Shown here in pieces: positions 24,215-26,122 of a stretch of 26,122 bases of DNA. Each line of letters opens with the position of its first letter. The first letter of the stretch is position 1. The notes beneath the pieces are model-generated. The model searched no databases. It was not told the DNA's origin and saw nothing but the letters and a program-made list of their open reading frames with translations. Source of the DNA: QQUD01 sp039029915 (GTDB taxonomy: Bacteria; Chloroflexota; Anaerolineae; Promineifilales; Promineifilaceae); the NCBI GenBank assembly GCA_039029915.1, contig JBCCFD010000053.1, positions 1-26,122 on the forward strand, in the 5' to 3' direction. The position numbers were made by a program, and so were the translations under genes.

Positions 24215-24256
24215 GAGGATTATTCTTGTAGATTTGGCACTTTTTCATACAGAATC

Positions 24257-25450
24257 CTAAAGCGAACCCAAAAACACGGCCGTTTTTTCAGCAATCGTGT
24301 CCCAAGTGAAATTTTGGGCCACTTTGGCTGCACCTACTGCTAACGTTTCGTGAATCGTGGCGTTATTTTTGATGCTGGCAACGGCCGTTACAATCGCCTC
24401 TGGATCATCAATGGGCACAAACCAAATATTTTCACCGTGCTCCAGAAAAGGTGTTGCGCCAATCGGCCACGTGCTAATTAGCGGCCGTCCGTGGGCTAAC
24501 GCCGCCATCAGCGTCCCGCGCCTAAGCGATGCACCATCTCGATAAGGCATCACCATCATATCCGTGGCATACATAAATGTAGAGACACGATTTTCAGATA
24601 GATAGCCCGTCCAGTGGACTCGGTCTTCAATCCCGAGAGACTTAATCATTTGCCTCAGCTGATTCAAATAAGTGGCATTATTTGTGGCATCGCTAGCGCC
24701 AAGCTGGCCGCCGATAAACACAACGTGATGATTATCATCAAGCCTAGCTATCGCGCTCAGGAGCGTTTCAGCCCCCTTTGTTTCATTTAGAAAACCAAAA
24801 TACCCTAAAAGCACCGCGCTTGCGGGTACGCCCAACTCAGTTCGGGCTTCCTCAATTTCAAGATGGTTTGGCTCATAAACGGAAATATTACTGCCGATCG
24901 GAATTTCTATCGCTTTTTGACAGCCAAGCTCCTTGACTTTTTGATAATCTGCAGGGTTTGTGGCCAACACACCATTGGCCTGCTGCGCCATCCAGTGGAC
25001 TACTTTACGACGCAGTTTACCCGCTTTGGGAAAGAAATATGGATGCCGCAGATCGTGAAAGGTAACGGCCGTTTTCACTACATTTCGTAACCGTCGAGGC
25101 GCAAAATTGATACCCGGCAGGAACATATTGTACGCTGCCGCTTGATACTGAATGTTCACCACATCCAAATCAAATCGAATGGCCCAATCCACGATGTGTC
25201 GATTTGTTGACCAGCGCCAATGTCGAACCGTTGGTAAGAGCGATGCATATTCTAAATCTATTGGTTGTGAGAGGAGGGAAATTTTTCGGGGCTGCTCGGC
25301 TGGACGGGCTAAGCGTGAAGTTAACACATGGACCTCATGCCCCCCCTGTGCTAACGCTTTTGCTAATTCGTTTGTAAACGCGCCAACGCCCCCTTCCATC
25401 GGAGGGAATTCACCAGTGACTAGCCCAATTCGCACAATTTTCTTATCCAA
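24257..25450 (-). CDS. Family 4 glycosyltransferase
   Basis: The 397-residue protein has a GT-B fold pattern: N-terminal GLVTGEFPPMEGGVGAFTNE (glycine-rich loop) and HEVHVLTS, and a C-terminal domain with LLGYFGFLNETKGAETLLSA, VHWTGYLSENRVSTFMYATD and GRPLISTWPIGATPF. The usual EX7E pair of GT4 enzymes is replaced by a DGASLRRGTLMAALAHG segment, a variant without the canonical glutamates. It probably adds a sugar to a lipid, polysaccharide or secondary metabolite from a nucleotide-sugar donor. The start is a TTG lying inside the end of the ribbon-helix-helix gene (8-base overlap); a downstream GTG is possible. Confidence 0.85.
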   Translation of the reverse strand: MDKKIVRIGLVTGEFPPMEGGVGAFTNELAKALAQGGHEVHVLTSRLARPAEQPRKISLLSQPIDLEYASLLPTVRHWRWSTNRHIVDWAIRFDLDVVNIQYQAAAYNMFLPGINFAPRRLRNVVKTAVTFHDLRHPYFFPKAGKLRRKVVHWMAQQANGVLATNPADYQKVKELGCQKAIEIPIGSNISVYEPNHLEIEEARTELGVPASAVLLGYFGFLNETKGAETLLSAIARLDDNHHVVFIGGQLGASDATNNATYLNQLRQMIKSLGIEDRVHWTGYLSENRVSTFMYATDMMVMPYRDGASLRRGTLMAALAHGRPLISTWPIGATPFLEHGENIWFVPIDDPEAIVTAVASIKNNATIHETLAVGAAKVAQNFTWDTIAEKTAVFLGSL

Positions 25451-25799
25451 TCATACTTTCATATGGAAGCGGGATTGAGTGTCCGCGCCACCGCAGCAAT
25501 CTTAATGCATAGGTTTTTCTTAAAGCACCAAAATTCGCTTTTTTGTGAGCGGCCGTTTCCTTTTTATTGGATGGGTGATTCCCTTCCAAAACGTCCAGCA
25601 ATTTTCGGTCGTCAAGCTTGTTTAATCCAAGCAATTCATCGTGAAATATCTCAGGCACTTTATTCAGCGATGGCGGCATTCCACTTTTCACACATTGGGC
25701 CACCACTTTGCTCATGCTCCAACCACATGTTTTTGAAATTGATTCTAATGCTTCGTAATCTGTTTCGTTTAATTCAATCGACACTTTTTTAGTTTTCAT
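25443..25799 (-). CDS. Ribbon-helix-helix (CopG/Arc-type) protein, possible antitoxin-like regulator
   Basis: The 118-residue protein begins with a ribbon-helix-helix pattern: strand KKVSIELNETDYEALESI followed by a helix SMSKVVAQCVKSG. The middle (EIFHDELLGLNKLDDRKLLD) and end (LRKTYALRLLRWRGHSIP) are helical and resemble C-terminal tails seen on small regulator or antitoxin-like proteins in cyanobacteria and Chloroflexota. No toxin gene follows; instead its stop overlaps the GT4 start. AGAGG lies about ten bases before the ATG, and a 9-bp inverted repeat just upstream would suit autoregulation. Family call of the N-terminus is likely; antitoxin role is only a guess. Confidence 0.7.
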   Translation of the reverse strand: MKTKKVSIELNETDYEALESISKTCGWSMSKVVAQCVKSGMPPSLNKVPEIFHDELLGLNKLDDRKLLDVLEGNHPSNKKETAAHKKANFGALRKTYALRLLRWRGHSIPLPYESMIG

Positions 25800-25816
25800 G
25801 AGACTAACCCTCTTAG

Positions 25817-25865
25817 GTAAATCACAAAAAGAAATTTAAAAACAAATCTGGCAAAGGTGATTTAC
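25817..25865 (-). promoter_or_regulatory. Candidate operator: 9-bp inverted repeat upstream of the ribbon-helix-helix gene
   Basis: GTAAATCAC (25817-25825) and GTGATTTAC (25857-25865) are perfect inverted repeats 31 bases apart, starting 18 bases upstream of the ATG at 25799. The AT-rich spacer should hold the promoter. Two opposed half-sites close to the start are what an autoregulating ribbon-helix-helix repressor would use; this is inference. Confidence 0.5.
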
Positions 25866-25870
25866 TTTCA

Positions 25871-25924
25871 GGAGAACAAAAACTTTTATGAAACTATTTT
25901 ACTTCAAAGTCCTTTTTGTTCTCC
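25871..25924. repeat. 12-bp perfect inverted repeat with extended inner stem
   Basis: GGAGAACAAAAA (25871-25882) and TTTTTGTTCTCC (25913-25924) are exact reverse complements. Inside, ACTTT and AAAGT add five more pairs after a two-base bulge. It lies between the regulator promoter and the tandem 112-bp repeats and may be a transcription barrier or a mobile-element end. A 13-codon ATG frame in the loop is probably chance. Confidence 0.6.
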
Positions 25925-25948
25925 ACTGATGTGGTTTAATAAGTTTAT

Positions 25949-26060
25949 GTGTTCCGAAGTTTCTAAATTGAAAACCCTGTTAGATTAAAGCTTCGGAACC
26001 TCGAGGAAACGAAGTTTGCAGCCCTCGTTTTATTCAAAACAGGAACTTCTTTTCACTTAA
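25949..26060 (+). repeat. Intergenic structured repeat, 112-bp copy (first of a tandem pair)
   Basis: This unit has outer stem GTTCCGAAG/CTTCGGAAC with inner TCTAA/TTAGA, then CCTCGAGG, then second stem GAAACGAAGTT/AACTTCTTTTC with inner GTTTT/AAAAC. It is the plus-strand orientation of the elements at 3792 and 7706 and is directly followed by another copy. Confidence 0.85.
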
Positions 26061-26122
26061 GTGTTCCGAAGTTTCTAAATTGAAAACCCTGTTAGATTAA
26101 AGCTTCGGAACCTCGAGGAAAC
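26061..26122 (+). repeat. Intergenic structured repeat, second tandem copy cut by the window edge
   Basis: All 62 visible bases are identical to the first 62 bases of the unit at 25949, so the period is exactly 112 bp. How many further copies lie beyond the edge cannot be seen. Confidence 0.85.

Larger units (their letters stand above)
720..25072. repeat. Dispersed ACGGCCGT palindrome family (HIP1-like)
   Basis: The span marks the first and last copy, not a continuous element. About 38 exact ACGGCCGT sites were counted by hand, for example at 1589, 4749, 4992, 7971, 9550, 11953, 13397, 18162, 19599 and 25065. About 19 are extended to AACGGCCGTT. They occur in all reading frames of genes (read as NGR, TAV or RP) and in gaps, so protein coding does not explain them. 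Random expectation for an 8-mer in 26 kb is about 0.4. Confidence 0.85.

Noticed and set aside
25890..25931. 13-codon leader peptide in the loop of the inverted repeat
   Set aside because: The AGGAGA upstream is too far from the ATG and there is no regulated gene directly downstream on that strand.

Overview
The window reads as a stretch of chromosome from a mesophilic bacterium of moderate GC content, most likely a Chloroflexota member of the Anaerolineae type. This is an inference from gene content: isopentenyl phosphate kinase, a PDZ/radical-SAM DUF512 protein next to cytidylate kinase, an M29 aminopeptidase, surface proteins with long TPTPTE or EPTEEP linkers, and a NACHT-FGE protein. No rRNA, tRNA, CRISPR array, insertion sequence or phage gene was found. 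About 20 intact genes are present, one more is cut by the left edge (tgt), and one is a clear pseudogene.

Layout. 1-1355 (minus): M29 aminopeptidase followed by the start of tgt. 1445-2140 (plus): a GT2 glycosyltransferase, convergent with a propeller lipoprotein (2217-3776, minus). 4118-7705 (plus): a Cache/HAMP adenylate cyclase, then scpB and an rsuA/rluB-type pseudouridine synthase. 7893-9968 (minus): a large anchored DNRLRE/carbohydrate-binding surface protein. 10194-12339 (plus): cmk and a DUF512 protein, 1 nt apart. 12353-13793 (minus): isopentenyl phosphate kinase and a LOG-family protein. 13972-14537 (plus): a decayed MFS transporter. 14538-17860 (minus): response regulator, histidine kinase, thioredoxin-like protein and Crp/Fnr-like regulator, a regulatory block. 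18324-18518 (plus): a 64-residue membrane-type small ORF with a strong ribosome binding site. 18572-23807 (minus): cupin, class V PLP enzyme, PlsC acyltransferase and the NACHT-FGE NTPase; the last two overlap. 23942-25799 (minus): a small unknown protein, a GT4 glycosyltransferase and a ribbon-helix-helix protein whose end overlaps the GT4 start.

Two features cut across the genes. (1) A 106-112 bp intergenic repeat occurs at 3792-3897, 7706-7817, 25949-26060 and 26061 to the right edge. It can fold into two main stem-loops, each with an inner hairpin, and the copies differ by wobble and compensatory changes, so it looks like a structured RNA or hairpin element. (2) The palindrome ACGGCCGT occurs about 38 times by hand count where under one is expected, often as AACGGCCGTT. 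It lies in coding and non-coding DNA alike, resembling the HIP1 palindrome of cyanobacteria. The best candidate for a biological system is the NACHT-FGE protein, which has the architecture of bacterial NLR-like conflict proteins and lacks the FGE catalytic cysteines.
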